Assembly: GCF_000219625.1 (NCBI RefSeq)
Contig: NC_018218.1
Coordinates: 1,736,001 to 1,800,000, forward strand
From: Zymoseptoria tritici IPO323
Taxonomy: Eukaryota > Ascomycota > Dothideomycetes > Mycosphaerellales > Mycosphaerellaceae
Direction: 5' to 3'
Length of the DNA: 64,000 nucleotides
The notes below the pieces were generated by a model, which saw nothing but the letters and a program-made list of their open reading frames with translations, did not search any database and was not told where the DNA came from. Position numbers and translations under genes: made by a program. Below are positions 11,404 through 22,678 of the stretch, piece after piece; the first letter of the stretch is position 1, and each line of letters starts with the position of its first letter.

Positions 11404-12423
11404 TCACGATCTGATTGCTGCCGCCAACCGCGTAATGAAGCTCATATCCGCCATGACCCTATCCCCAAGGACAGCGCTCAATGCACGTCCTTCATCCAGC
11501 ATGCAGCACTTTCGAAGATCAAGTTTGAAAATACCATGTCTCTCGACTTGCACACGAGCCATTTGGTCTCTCAAGAACATTCGCCGAACTTCGCGCTTGG
11601 TCGCCGGCCAGATCGCTTTAAGGCTGCCCAAGACACCTTTGGGGGTCGGATCCGGTTTGAACCTTCCGGCGAAGTAGTCCTCGGTCCACAGCATGGCGTT
11701 TTCTTTCGACACGCTCATGAAATTGAGATTTCTGAGCACATCGGGCACGTCCCGGTTCAACGCAACATCGGCGACGTTCGCTTCCATGACATCTGGTTTG
11801 ACGAACGGCAGGGTCCGCTTGACCTCGATTCGCAGAGTGCGAGGAAGCCCACTGGAGGGCGCCACGGCACTAGCAATGCTGGCCTCCTTCGAGACCACGG
11901 CAATTGATTTGATCATCTTTTGAGGTGCCAGTAGGAATATCGTCCCGAAACCAGCCACGGAGAGAACGGAAATGCCTCCCAATGTTTTCATGTACCACGG
12001 CTGCTTGCTGCCATCGGGCGCTGATTCCTTGAGCACTGTCTGGGCGTAGAGATACGCTCCACCAACGAAGGCACCTCCAATGATGAAAGACGAGGCAAAG
12101 AATGCTCCATGGTTTGGCGCTGTATACAGTAAGATTCTTCGGTCCGCCTTGAGAGGTTGCGATTCGGGACGTGGTCGTGCTGGTGCTGCTGGCCTGGGAT
12201 ATTGCCTTGCTGGAGGTAGCCGTTGAGGTTGTGATCGTGAACTCTGCGGAACCTGTCTGGAGGTGCTACTGGGAGCCTTTGCTCTGTCAAGCTTGGCGGT
12301 GGACTTGAAAGATCGCCTGGATATTTGATGAAGCAGTTGTCCAAGTCGGGCCGGTTCCTGGAAGACAAGATGCTGTCGCAAGCTCGATGGAAGGCGCAGA
12401 AACATCGCACCAATGTTCGCCAT
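11404..12423 (-). CDS. Probable mitochondrial inner-membrane protein with two TM helices
   Basis: A single 339-residue exon. The N-terminus is rich in Arg and Ser and almost without acidic residues (LRQHLVFQEPARLGQLLHQ, then RRSFKSTAKLDRAK), as in mitochondrial presequences, and is followed by a Pro/Arg-rich linker. Two hydrophobic segments lie near residues 107-127 (GAFFASSFIIGGAFVGGAYLY) and 148-165 (GGISVLSVAGFGTIFLLA). The soluble tail contains paired basic segments. The layout and the ILLYTAPNHGAFFAS start of the first helix recall the TMEM223/TMEM186/TMEM70-like group of oxidative-phosphorylation assembly proteins, but I cannot confirm homology by eye. It is transcribed in the same direction as COX10 and divergently from PDX1, so all three neighbours are mitochondrial by prediction. 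Confidence 0.75.
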   Translation of the reverse strand: MANIGAMFLRLPSSLRQHLVFQEPARLGQLLHQISRRSFKSTAKLDRAKAPSSTSRQVPQSSRSQPQRLPPARQYPRPAAPARPRPESQPLKADRRILLYTAPNHGAFFASSFIIGGAFVGGAYLYAQTVLKESAPDGSKQPWYMKTLGGISVLSVAGFGTIFLLAPQKMIKSIAVVSKEASIASAVAPSSGLPRTLRIEVKRTLPFVKPDVMEANVADVALNRDVPDVLRNLNFMSVSKENAMLWTEDYFAGRFKPDPTPKGVLGSLKAIWPATKREVRRMFLRDQMARVQVERHGIFKLDLRKCCMLDEGRALSAVLGDRVMADMSFITRLAAAIRS

Positions 12424-12683
12424 TGTGTTTTCTTGATTGTGTATATATTCTTTCTCACTTCGCCGCTGTCATGATTGCCGGATCCGATGCATGTCGATGG
12501 TAATGTGTAGATGCGTTTCGTCGACGAAAAGTTATCGGTTTCACTGCGGCCTTGGCAAGAGCTTCGGTTTGGACCTCGTCTCAACGACCTCCCACCTTTT
12601 CTTCGACACTTGCAATGCTGCGTGGAGCAGTGTTGCACACCTGAAGAAACAGCGCCAACTTCGCAGAACGATTCGAACAGGTG
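12424..12683. promoter_or_regulatory. Divergent promoter: mitochondrial membrane protein / PDX1
   Basis: A 260-bp head-to-head spacer between two genes for mitochondrial proteins. It must contain both promoters and leaders. I see no diagnostic binding site; a short TATATA lies at 12442-12447, close to the minus-strand ATG. Confidence 0.6.
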
Positions 12684-14061
12684 ATGGCCGGAGTCGCCAA
12701 CTCAGCGCGGCTTTCTGCCCGCCTTGCCAGCAGATATGCGCCGAGATACGTTTCTCGTAGAGGTAAATTGCATGGAGCTCGATGCGACCATTCAACGTCA
12801 AATACTGATGGCAATGCCAGGCTTTCAAGCATCTGCTTGCAACTGTGCCGCAACAAACTACACTATGCCCGCTCTCTCACCCACCATGACCGAAGGCAGC
12901 ATTGCCAGCTGGAGAGTAAAGGAAGGGGACTCCTTCTCTGCGGGCGACGTTATTCTGGAGATCGAAACGGATAAGGCAACGATGGATGTGGAAGCACAGG
13001 ATGATGGGAAGCTGGTGAAGATCGTCAAGGGTGACGGGTCAAAGGCAATTCAGGTGGGCGAACGGATAGGAATTCTGGCCGACCCAGAGGACGACATTAG
13101 CACATTGGAGCTGCCGGCAGAGGACTCGAAGCCTGCGAAAGAGGAAAAGTCAGCGAAGAAAGAGGAGAAATCTGCAGCGAAGGAAGAGAACAAGCGTGAA
13201 AGTGCTCCCAAGCCAGAGAAGTCTTCCGAGTCAAAGGAGGCTTCCAAGAGCTCCGAATTGCAGAAGCAAGGAGGAGCCGCACGAAAGCAGACGTATCCAC
13301 TATACCCTTCGGTGGAGCATCTATTACATGTCAATGGTCTTTCCGCCGAAGACGCCAATCAGATCCCTGCCAGTGGCCCTCAAGGACGATTGCTAAAAGG
13401 TGATGTTCTGGCATATCTCGGCCAGGTCCAAAAGAGCTACCCAGCAAGCATATCCGCACGATTGGACAAGCTCTCACATCTGGATCTATCGAACATTCAA
13501 CTGGCCAAGAAGGCGGAGGCTAAGCCTGAGAACAAGCAGGCAGAGCAGAAAACCGAGCCCGAGTTACCTCGAGAGACCGAGATCGCCATACCTATCAGCC
13601 TATCTTCCGTCATTGCAACACAAAAGCGCGTGCAGGATACTCTTGGGATTTTCCTGCCACTCTCAACGTTCATCGCTCGTGCTTCAGAGCTCGCGAACGA
13701 TAACCTGCCATTCAGCAAGACCCACAAAGCGACCGCCGATGACCTCTTCAACGCCGTGCTAGGCTTGGACAAGGTCGCAACCAGCAGTCGAGGCAACTAC
13801 TTTCCCAACATCACCGGCCTGTCAAGTCCTTCTTCCATCACAGCAGCTCCGCGCTCAGCTAAGAAGTCGGACATTATTGATCTCCTTGTACCCAAGCCCA
13901 AGGCGCCCAAACGAGCTCCTGCCCCTGTTATGCCGGGCATCTCGCCGAGGGAGAACATCTTCTCTGTGGTAGCCAGGAACGGAGAGGAGAGCCGTGCGAC
14001 CGAGTACCTAGAGAAGATGAAGCTGGTATTGGAGGACCAGCCCGGTCGCCTTGTCTTGTGA
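12684..14061 (+). CDS. PDX1: Pyruvate dehydrogenase complex protein X (E3-binding protein)
   Basis: Exons 12684-12762 and 12821-14061 join through a 58-nt GT-AG intron to give 439 residues. After an Arg-rich mitochondrial presequence comes a lipoyl domain (YTMPALSPTMTEG to IGILADPED) with the lipoyl lysine at about residue 78 in ETDKATMDVE. A Lys/Glu/Ser-rich hinge follows, then a peripheral-subunit-binding domain near 196-234 (YPSVEHLLHVNGL, IPASGPQGRLLKGDVLAYL). The C-terminal third lacks the HxxxDG active site of E2 acetyltransferases. That marks it as fungal Pdx1, which anchors dihydrolipoamide dehydrogenase (E3) to the E2 core in the matrix. The GTG just before the ATG is not used as the start. 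PDX1 is transcribed divergently from the two-TM mitochondrial gene. Confidence 0.94.
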
Positions 14062-14187
14062 TTGTAAAGCTAGCGTGGAGTTTTGGGAGCCCTTTCGAGC
14101 TGTTTAGGTGATGATAGAATGGCTCAAGATCTTGTATCATGGCATGTGCCGATCATCAACTCGCCAGATCCACTGGCGAGCAAAGTC

Positions 14188-15097
14188 TCAAAGCTCACCC
14201 ACATCATCTGGAGCTTTATGCCCAGCCTGATACCAAGACCATACATTCAACCCAATCTTCGTGCCCTTCGTGACCGGCATGCCCGCGTGCACAGTCTCCT
14301 TGTACCCTCTCCCCTCATCGTCGAAGTTCCTCCAAAACACCGCAGCACCTTTCTTGGGCTTGAAGGTGACACCTTCCTCATCAGCTCCACAGTCCACAAA
14401 CTTGCACCACTTCTCATCTCCTCTGCCCTTCAGCTTTGGAAACCTCGTCCCGCCGCCTTCACATCCATCCTCAAGATAGACCATGAAACTACTCACCCTC
14501 CTCGCGTTGGGGTTGGCCGACGACCAGTCATAATGCAAAGCGTAGTGACCGGAGACATTGTAGCGCTGGGTCCAGAGCTTCTCGATGAAAGTATCTCGAG
14601 GCCAGCCCTGAAAGGACAGAGCACGGGACTCTATGCATTGTACTGTTCTGTCGCGGGGAATGGCAGCTTTTTCGGAGAGCCGGACTTTAGGATCGTGGGT
14701 GAGGGCGCCATTGTTGGAGACGGTGGATGGCTGCCAGATGTCTGAACTGGGTCAAGCGTTAGGGTCGATGTGAGCTACTGTGGTTTGGTGGCGGTGCCAT
14801 TTACCTGAGGGATATCAAGTGGTCGGCTTCAGAGTTTGAAAGGAAGTTCTCGATGTAGATGAGCAGAGGAGCGGTGGAGTAGATATGGGTGTCGTAATTT
14901 GACGGCGGACAGACGAGGTCTCGGGATGTGTAGACGAGGTTCTCAACTTTTGGTGAGCCCTTGGACTTGGCTTTCGGCATTGAAGGAGCTTTTGTCGTAG
15001 AAGCTGGGAACCCTGGAGCTCCGAGAAAAATGTAAATGACAATGGAAATGACAGCCACTTCAACAATGGTTCGGTATCGAAACGACTGCCCCGCCAT
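14188..15097 (-). CDS. Membrane-anchored prolyl 4-hydroxylase-like 2OG-Fe(II) dioxygenase
   Basis: Exons 14805-15097 and 14188-14746 encode 283 residues. The frame is continuous only when the acceptor is the CCCAG ending at 14747, not the next CAG; this gives the junction HLISL|SSDIWQPSTV. A signal-anchor lies near residues 11-28 (VEVAVISIVIYIFLGAPG). The catalytic domain shows the iron ligands H and D in YALHYDWSS, a distal His in KETVHAGMP, and the 2-oxoglutarate-binding Lys in TKIGLNVWSW. These are features of the P4H alpha-subunit C-terminal family (PF13640-like). An ER-lumenal location is likely. The protein substrate is unknown; fungal members can act on proteins other than collagen. 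It is convergent with PDX1, 126 bp apart. Confidence 0.9.
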
Positions 15098-17781
15098 CGG
15101 AAAGCAGAGTTGATTGTGGTGTTGCAGGAGGAAGCAAGAATGGGAATCTGCAGGAGTGGCTTGAAGACTGTCGTTTGGAACGCGATTAGCTCTTAGACTC
15201 CCGACTGTGATGCAGTCGGACGATGGCGTGTTGATGGAGAGACTTCATGGCAAAGTCGATACAACGGTTCCCGTCTTCGTTTGAGGTCATTTGTTGATGG
15301 TTCACCTGATGGAAGCTGTTTCGCGGTCGACGATGACGCTTCAATTTGCCGACGATTCCCCGGCGCAGACCTCAAACTCCTCCAAACCTCACTTCGCCGC
15401 CTTCTATTTTCTCATCACAATTGCTCATCCAACGTTTCTTTCATCTCGAAATTGGAGTGATATGTTGCTCTCTTTCTGGAGGCTCAGGAGGAAGTCTCTT
15501 TGAGGCGTAAACCACAGATCGCGCCCAGTCCGTCATCATAGGCACACACAGGCGTCCTGTACAACATCGCTACAGTCCACGGCGCCTGCAGTAACGCTCC
15601 TTTGGGTCACTGCAGCGAGCGGACGAGACTGGATCTTTTGCCACGAAGGAAAGGTCTTCCTGAACTCCTCCGCTCCACGACTGTGGCCCACATAAAGGCA
15701 CGTCCACCAGAACAGGGCTACTGATCGCTCACGCTGCCGTGCGCAATGCACGGCGGCGTTCTTGCCGACAATACCCCTCTTCCTTCGACTTTACATCTCA
15801 CCCTCGTGAAGCTGTCATACATCATCATCACGGCTCCAGGTTCTCCTCTTTGCCTCGCAGCAGTCGTGTGTTTGCGAGATTGATGCATCACATGTGGCGG
15901 CCGTGTGCAATGGCAGACCGCACTGGCAGACGGCAGACCATGGGGCGAGCGACACATGGCGTATGCAAGGAAGCACTACCACGCAAGCACGTCGCCTGCA
16001 GAATGTCATACGAGCCAATATGATTTGACTGTGAATTGATTGGAATCTGAGAGTTCCGGCCGGGAATATATTATTGAAGTACTGCACCACTCATTCACGT
16101 AAAGAGGATCAGCTCCCATGATCACGGCGCCCGCCCTCCCACTGGAGAAGTGCCCGCATTTGCCATGCAGCGCCCCTGATCCTGACTGGATTGGGCTGCT
16201 TCACGATGACTCTGCCTGCTTATCTAAACTTTGTCGTTACTGTAGTCATTTCGCGTGAAGAAACCATGATTCATTGCCTGATCGACGCTGCCAAGCAGTC
16301 CGATGCGATATTCATCACACCAAACGCGACGAACCTCCTTGTGATACGCGATCTTGAGGGGTGCAAGCCAAATTGAGCGGCGCCAGCCATTACCTTTTTA
16401 CCCCACACCAATACAGCCCAGTTCGGTTCCTCTCCGCCTCTCGAGTCCGGCACCTCTCAATCCATCTGTCTACGTTTCCACACTCGACATATACACTTTC
16501 GGAGCGAGACCATTCGGTCGATCATATCGAGTCGCAAGCAAGACCTCCTCCTGCTCGTTCGATCCCGACTTCGACAGCCTCGACGACAGGTCCGGGAGTC
16601 ATTGTGCATTTCCCCGCAAAAGCTACCTTACCTCACCTGCTCACACGACGGGACCTCAACATCAACCAGCTGCATCACCACGAGCTGTCGTGCCTGATCT
16701 GGACGATCCTGTCAATCTGTTTCTTCGCACGCTGCTCCTCTCCTCTCTGTGGGCACAATCATCGCTACTGTCAGCATCATCAGGCGCCGCGCGAAGCCGC
16801 GCCAATTCGGACCTGGAAATCTCCCGATGTGAGGCTCACCCACGAGGCTCACTCACCGAACCAATACTTCCTTATTGGCCCTTCCACATCGACTGGAAGC
16901 AACGGCACTTTGCGCCGTGAAGAAAGCCTGGGAATGATCATAGGTGAGTTGCTTCTCTTCGCATTGCTGCACTTTCGCCATCGCTGTCGAGCTTCCTCAA
17001 GCTTGCTGCCAGCAGACGCTGACTGAGAACATGGACAAAGACGCATACACGACCTGAAACCACTCGCGCGCTCCTTCCAGACCATGTAATATAACCTAAC
17101 CTATACTCCCTCCAGGTGAGTATGTCTTTGGACGATTGAAGCAGTGAAAGGCCACGCTGACGCACATACCACACAGCATCACACTTGTAGACATAGACTA
17201 GAGGCTGAACGACTGTTGACGACTGTTTGAAACTTCTCGAGGTATGTTGAATCTCTCTTTTGTGCACTTTGTGGCCCAACTCAACCGGGTGGTCCGGGTC
17301 CGGATGGCGGATGCGATTCCTCGACTTCAAGGACCCGGATGAGCGCCCATGAGAGACGTGGAAATCACTACGCAGCTCCAAAGCGCATGAGTGCCTTCAT
17401 CAGAGGAGGCTTCTTAGTCGAACGTTCGCCGGAAGCTGAAGCTGATGTTGATGGTCTGTGGCTTGCTTCCGCCATACTCTGCCTGGAAGTCCTGGCGCAT
17501 CCGACGTCGATTCACCGAATTTCAGCTTAGAGCGCTTCCCATTCACAAGGGTTGTGCATCGGTGTGAGGACGACCAGCATCGATCCAGTGTCTCTGGCCA
17601 TCCTGGAACGAGCTTGTTCTGCTAGTCCAAGCATCCGGCGCAACCTCCATGCTCGACGTCCTCCTTGGACTTTATGCACGATTCGACAAGATATTTTTCA
17701 AAGCTTGAACGATACTGACCTATCATGCAGATACATACTATTCCATAATTGTGTTCCAAGCCTTCCTTCCTTTCCCAAGCA
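15098..17781. other. Large intergenic region with probable long PSP1 leader
   Basis: From 15098 to about 16350 I recognise nothing apart from the P4H promoter. From about 16400 to 16760 the plus strand becomes strongly pyrimidine-rich, typical of a fungal promoter/5' leader. Good donor-like sites (GTGAGT) occur at 16944 and 17116, with CTGAC and AG sites downstream, so the PSP1 transcript probably has one or more 5'-UTR introns here. The 188- and 221-codon open frames at 16354-17026 overlap in two frames and are unlikely to be protein. Confidence 0.45.
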
Positions 17782-20775
17782 ATGAACGTATGTGCTCGTC
17801 TGAACTTCCAAAGGATAATTTCAACCGCTAACTAGTCCGATAGCCTGCACGAAAAGCGACGCCAGACTCCGAAGCCGTGGTGTCGTCGGAAGACGAGCGC
17901 CCCTGGCCTGCTTCAATGTCTTTTGGCAAGTTTTCCATGAAGGACAACAATGTCCCGGGCCTTCCCGGAGGTATTTGGTCGACCGGGAGACGTGGAAGTT
18001 TCAAAATCTCGGAGGCCGCTCAGCGTAACGCCGCCCGCGATGCCGCCCGTCTCGGTGCTTCTAATGCAGCAAACCCTACCATGCGAGGGCTCAGTACTCC
18101 TTCACCATCAGCCAGCGATAAAATGGGGTCACTCCCTTTTGCCATACCTCTACAGCCAACAACTAAGACCGGCCGATCACTATCACACTCACAGGGTCAA
18201 CGGGAACCTCCACAATCGTCAGCTGGCCCTGCAGGAGGGACGGCAGCTGCACTGCCGCTTGGACTTTTGGCAGAGGAAGACGATGCTGATACTGAGTCTG
18301 AGCCCGATACGGGCTCCAGGCTTACACATACCATGTCTCACCCTCCCATTGGGCTCGGGTCATTGATGCGGACTGCCACGATGCCAGCAACGTACGATTC
18401 ACGAATCGACGGGAGCAATGGCAGAGACCTTCACTTCGATAATGCTTCTCCGACTGGTCTCCTCAGAGGACGTACCTTCGAAGCGGCGTTCGCGAACCTC
18501 TCCGTCGGTAAGTCAGTCCCGTCCCGAATGTCGTATCAGTCACTCACGTCTCACTCGATCCAGACCACCCACAGCGCCGAGCTCAGTGGCAGAGCTCGCT
18601 TGGCTGGGACGACGTGCCGAACGTCAATGAGTCGCGCCGACACTCTTTGGCCGACATACCTACGCGCCGCGGATCACTCGCGGCGGGCGAGCCTAGCATG
18701 CTCAGCAGGACCTACACTCACGAAGCGCTCGAGAGTGAATCGCCCACAAGCATGCTTCCACCTCGTAAGTCAAGAAAGTGATATCACTTTGCCCGAAGCC
18801 CGCCACGCCGTCGCTGCACCTACCCCGCCATTCACTTCAGCATCATTCACCGCGACAGCGGCGACAATGGTCACCTAGCGCCGCCTTGATCGAACCTTAT
18901 TCTTCTCTTCTGCTGCCGCCTTCACCCTCACTCTCTTCTCCACACCATCAACCAGACAAAGAGAACGACACACCACACTACAACATTGCTTTGCCTCGCC
19001 GCGTCCTACCATCGTGCACAAACATACAGAACATCGATCGGACAACTGACAAGATGAATCGATTAGATTTGAAGGGTTTCGGCTCTGACCGCGCCATCGA
19101 TACAAATAGCGACCATGCCGGCACCATGACACGCGCTCAAGACTCTGCCGCCGCACTCGACATCCCTATGATGTACCGTGTGCCCTACGTTGAGCTCAAA
19201 GAGCACGAGCGCCGCGAAATAGAAGCACGCCGCGACCAACAGCCATCCACCGCGCCCCCCGTCAACTGGGGCCCTGGTGCAGGCCGTCCACGGAAGCAGC
19301 TCTACATCGTCAGCTTCAAGTGCTCTCGTGTTGATGTGTTCTACCTGCTCGATAACACCGGGCTCCACGTCCGCGAGGGTGACTTGGTCATCGTGGAGGC
19401 CGACCGCGGTCAAGATCTCGGCACCGTTCAGCATGCCAAAGTCACTCCAGAAGCAGCTCGCCTTCTCAAGAAGAAGTATTCCGAGGAGCAGTACAAGTGG
19501 CTGATGATGTACAGCCGTAACAAGGATGGCGGATTCAACCCCAACGCTCAGCTCCACGGAGAACAAGGCAACATGCAACAACTCTTCCCGGACGCGCCGT
19601 CGACCATGCAGGGCACCATTCCTCGCGAAAATTTCTCCAACCTCAAGCCAAAAGCCATCAAGCGCCTTGCCAACGAACACGAGATCAAGATGCTGGCCGA
19701 GAAAGAGGGGAACGAAGCAAAAGCGAAGCGTACATGCCAGCAGAAAGTCGCACACCTTCGCCTGCAGATGGAGATACTGGACGCGGAGTGGCAGTGGGAC
19801 TTTCAAAAGCTCATCTTCTATTACTACGCCGATCATTACATCAACTTCAAGGATCTGATCACTGAGCTCTACCGCATCTACAAAACTCGCATCTGGCTGT
19901 CTGCCATCAACCCGGCCTCGTTCTCCCAGCACGCCATGGGCCAGCCTCCAAGCGGTATCGGCCCCGGCGCGGTGCCACCATACAACCCATACGCCCTCAA
20001 CAATGCATACACCATGTTGTACGGCGAAGATAGAGACCCGTACGGCGCTCAAATGCCATACCGCATTCCCTATGAGACGTACACGCCCAACTACCCTCAG
20101 ATCCCTGGTGTTGCCAATAGCTTCGCCCAGCCACAGTTCGGAGCTGGCGGTCAGGGCTATCCTTTCGGTGATCCCGCGTCCAGCCTGCAAATGGGTGGCG
20201 GATATGGTCAAGCAGCACACGAAGGCCCTGCAGGAAACAACGTTCGCGTTGGAGGCATGCCCGCCTACAACTTCTTCGCTGGTCGCGGCGCAGGAGAGCT
20301 CGATCAAGCATACCCTCCCGGGCGCAGCATCGGCCAGCCATTCACGACTCCACAACATGCCGATCGCCCATCTCCCATGGCAGGCTTCGACTATGGCAGA
20401 TTGAATCAGACTCCGACCTCGCATGGCTCGTGGAACTCTGCCGCTCACACCACTCAGAGCCCTCTCGACAGCCAGCGCGCCGCGCAACTCCCTGCTCCAA
20501 TCGGAACACGTCGCCCTTCCCACGGCGATGATCTGAGCTTTGGCAGCCAGCGCCCACTGGGTGGTCTCCCACAGACTCAGCCGTCGCATCTGTCGGACCG
20601 CTTCGGCCTCGGTCGTCAAGGAAGTATCAGCGGCCTGGGCAAGAACGCCAACAACCCAGAGGACACACCCCGTCAGCGCGAGTCCATTTCCGAGGAGTCC
20701 GGTTCGCGTGCCAGACCCGTGGAGCGCTTCTTCGGAAGTCTGCCGCAGGGTGAGGGGTTGATGAAGGAGCGGTAG
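17782..20775 (+). CDS. PSP1 C-terminal-domain protein
   Basis: The preferred exons are 17782-17787, 17844-18507, 18564-18764 and 18956-20775, giving 896 residues. The first coding exon is only ATG AAC, followed by GTATGT and a 56-nt intron with a CTAAC branch site; it joins in frame to PARKATPDSEAVVSSEDERP. The long N-terminal half is Ser/Pro-rich and disordered. The PSP1 domain starts near YIVSFKCSRVDVFYLLD and runs through LVIVEADRGQDLG and AEWQWDFQKLIFYYYADHYINF. Its tail is Pro/Gly/Gln-rich. Yeast PSP1 is a high-copy suppressor of DNA polymerase alpha defects, and the same domain occurs in bacterial YaaT/RicT; the molecular role is not settled. The exon 3-4 junction is uncertain: GT at 18778 to AG at 18878 would also keep the frame and give 926 residues. 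Confidence 0.88.
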
Positions 20776-22086
20776 TGATGCCTTTCATTCACTCTTCACT
20801 CTTCACATCGCGTGGAGGACGGACGGATTGAAGATCGGAAAAACATACACACACGGATGGAAAGGATTGAGATTGGGAATGAGATGAGCGTCATGGATAC
20901 CCGCGTTCATGATGTTGCGGCCGAGGAAGATACAAAAGCTGTCGATGTTTGTTCTTTTTGAAGTCGCGACTTTCGGGCAAACACTTTTTCTTCAGGCGCT
21001 GGAGGTGGCTCTTGAGATATGGATGGAGTTCACGACCGCATTGATGGTCGTGCGACTGCTTTTTTGACGACTTTGCATTCACGATACGAAGTCGCGGGAT
21101 GGCCTTTGCTTTGGGATCGAGGGGAATGGCCTTGAGACCATCATTTCGGCCTCCTAATAATGGTGGACTTTGCTCTTATGCTTCTGAGACAGTGGGCGCC
21201 ATGGGACCCATAATACCGGACAGGCCTGAAATTCAGACCAATATTGCGACGATGACTGAGGTTCAAAGGGAATTAGCAGCAGAGAATGAATCGAATGAAA
21301 GTGCTGTTCCTCAGGAGTGTAAAGTGTTCCTCGTTATCTGGTCCTGTGCAAAGTTGTCCGCTCTTGATTCGTATGATCCATCACTCTTGTTGCGTAGAAG
21401 ACGTGCCTGCTAAGTAGATGCTTCGAGGTCAGCAGCGGTGACCGTCATACAGTCCGGAAGACCCGAAGACGTGAAGCATGCAAAGCCAACAATTCAATTC
21501 CAAACAAGACGGATAAGGTCTGCGCTCAGGACCGGAAATCCGTGCCGCTCTACGCAAAGACTGTCAGAGAGAGATATGTGTCACGGAACACAGGTTCGAG
21601 CAGGCAAAAGTCACGTTGCACGGCGGAGACATAGGAGTTGGATTCGAAGTGGAATGTGATCTCTCGTTTGCAGTGCAATCAAGCTGACACGTTCCTCACG
21701 GGCCTTGATGCATCACTCTCGAAGAATTGCTGAAGCAACTCTGCCGAACACGCCGTGACCATGACCCTCATCGATCGCTCATCTCATGCCGCCACTTCGC
21801 CGATGTACTCATTACAAACAACTATCCCTTCCATAATTCACAAAACTCCATATGTGCGCCCGCCAAATGTCGTATCAACCGTCGCGATGAGCGACGACTT
21901 TATGCACAGTGATGCGTTCCCGCCTTATCCGGACAAAGTGTGTCCAGACCACCATCTCAGAACTCCAGGGCCCAAAAGCAAAGGTAGCGCGGACGCCAAC
22001 GCTCAAGAGTTACTCCAGTATGCAATTCCAGCTGAAAGCCGATGTGTGGGATCAGCCGTGGTGTATGATGATGTAGGCCGAGCAGA
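20776..22086. other. Intergenic between two convergent genes
   Basis: About 1.3 kb separates the PSP1 stop from the SCOCO-gene stop on the opposite strand. An ATG-started frame at 21761-22219 (152 codons) runs into the 3' exon of the SCOCO gene in antisense and has no recognisable domain. I see no other structure. Confidence 0.45.
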
Positions 22087-22678
22087 CTATTTGCCGCTGC
22101 GGCCTTTTCCTTTGGATTTCGGAGGTGCACTCGATGTGATTTTCGAGGTTTGCATCAGCTCGCCAATATATCTGCAGGGTCGGAGTCAGCGAGATCAAGA
22201 CAAGACATGGCGCTGCTAGCTTGCAGAGAGTGGCTGCACAGATAAGCATGTAGACTTACGATTGCAAGAACTTGTTTCCACCTTCGAGCTTCTCGTGCTC
22301 ACTCTTGACCGCCTCCACCCGGTCGACGATGGCCTGCAGACTCATCTGCAGCACCTTGGCCTGCTCAATGAGGTCTTTCCTCGCCTCCTCTCCCAATTTG
22401 TCCACTTCTTCACTATTTCTCCGCGGTGACATGGTGCGTACGTCGTTCTCATCCAGATCCGTGTCGACGACCGTGGTGGCCGAGTCTCGCGAGACAATCA
22501 TGGTGCCACTGCTTTTCCGACTTCCAATCTTCGGTCGGGATATTCTCACACTGTCCATGCCATCGTCTTCGCTGGCGAGGGCGCTCGAGTCGGGAGAGTG
22601 GATGGGAGAGATGGCGTTTCGTGATGTGTGCATCGTCGGCCCCACAATGGAAGGGAGAGCGGCCCCGTCTGATGTCAT
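22087..22678 (-). CDS. SCOCO-family short coiled-coil protein
   Basis: Exons 22260-22678 and 22087-22171 join through an 88-nt intron to give 167 residues. The N-terminal two-thirds is Ser/Thr-rich and presumably disordered. The C-terminal coiled coil has the family signature: LQMSLQAIVDRVEAVKSEH, then LEGGNKFLQSYIGELM, closing with a basic Lys/Gly tail. This corresponds to the SCOCO/SCOC domain (PF10224), whose animal member binds Arl1/Arl3 at the trans-Golgi and influences autophagy. The fungal protein is expected on Golgi or endosomal membranes. The intron falls inside the conserved FLQ|SYIGELM block, which confirms the join. The ATG at 22678 is preferred to an upstream GTG-started frame. 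Confidence 0.85.

Noticed and set aside
16354..17026. Overlapping 188- and 221-codon plus-strand frames
   Set aside because: Both cover a pyrimidine-rich leader before PSP1 and lack domain content; more likely 5' UTR.
19063..20619. 518-codon open frame on the minus strand
   Set aside because: It lies entirely antisense to the PSP1 domain, has no recognisable motif and is explained by codon bias of the sense gene.
21761..22219. 152-codon ATG frame between PSP1 and the SCOCO gene
   Set aside because: Its end runs antisense through the SCOCO final exon; no recognisable domain.
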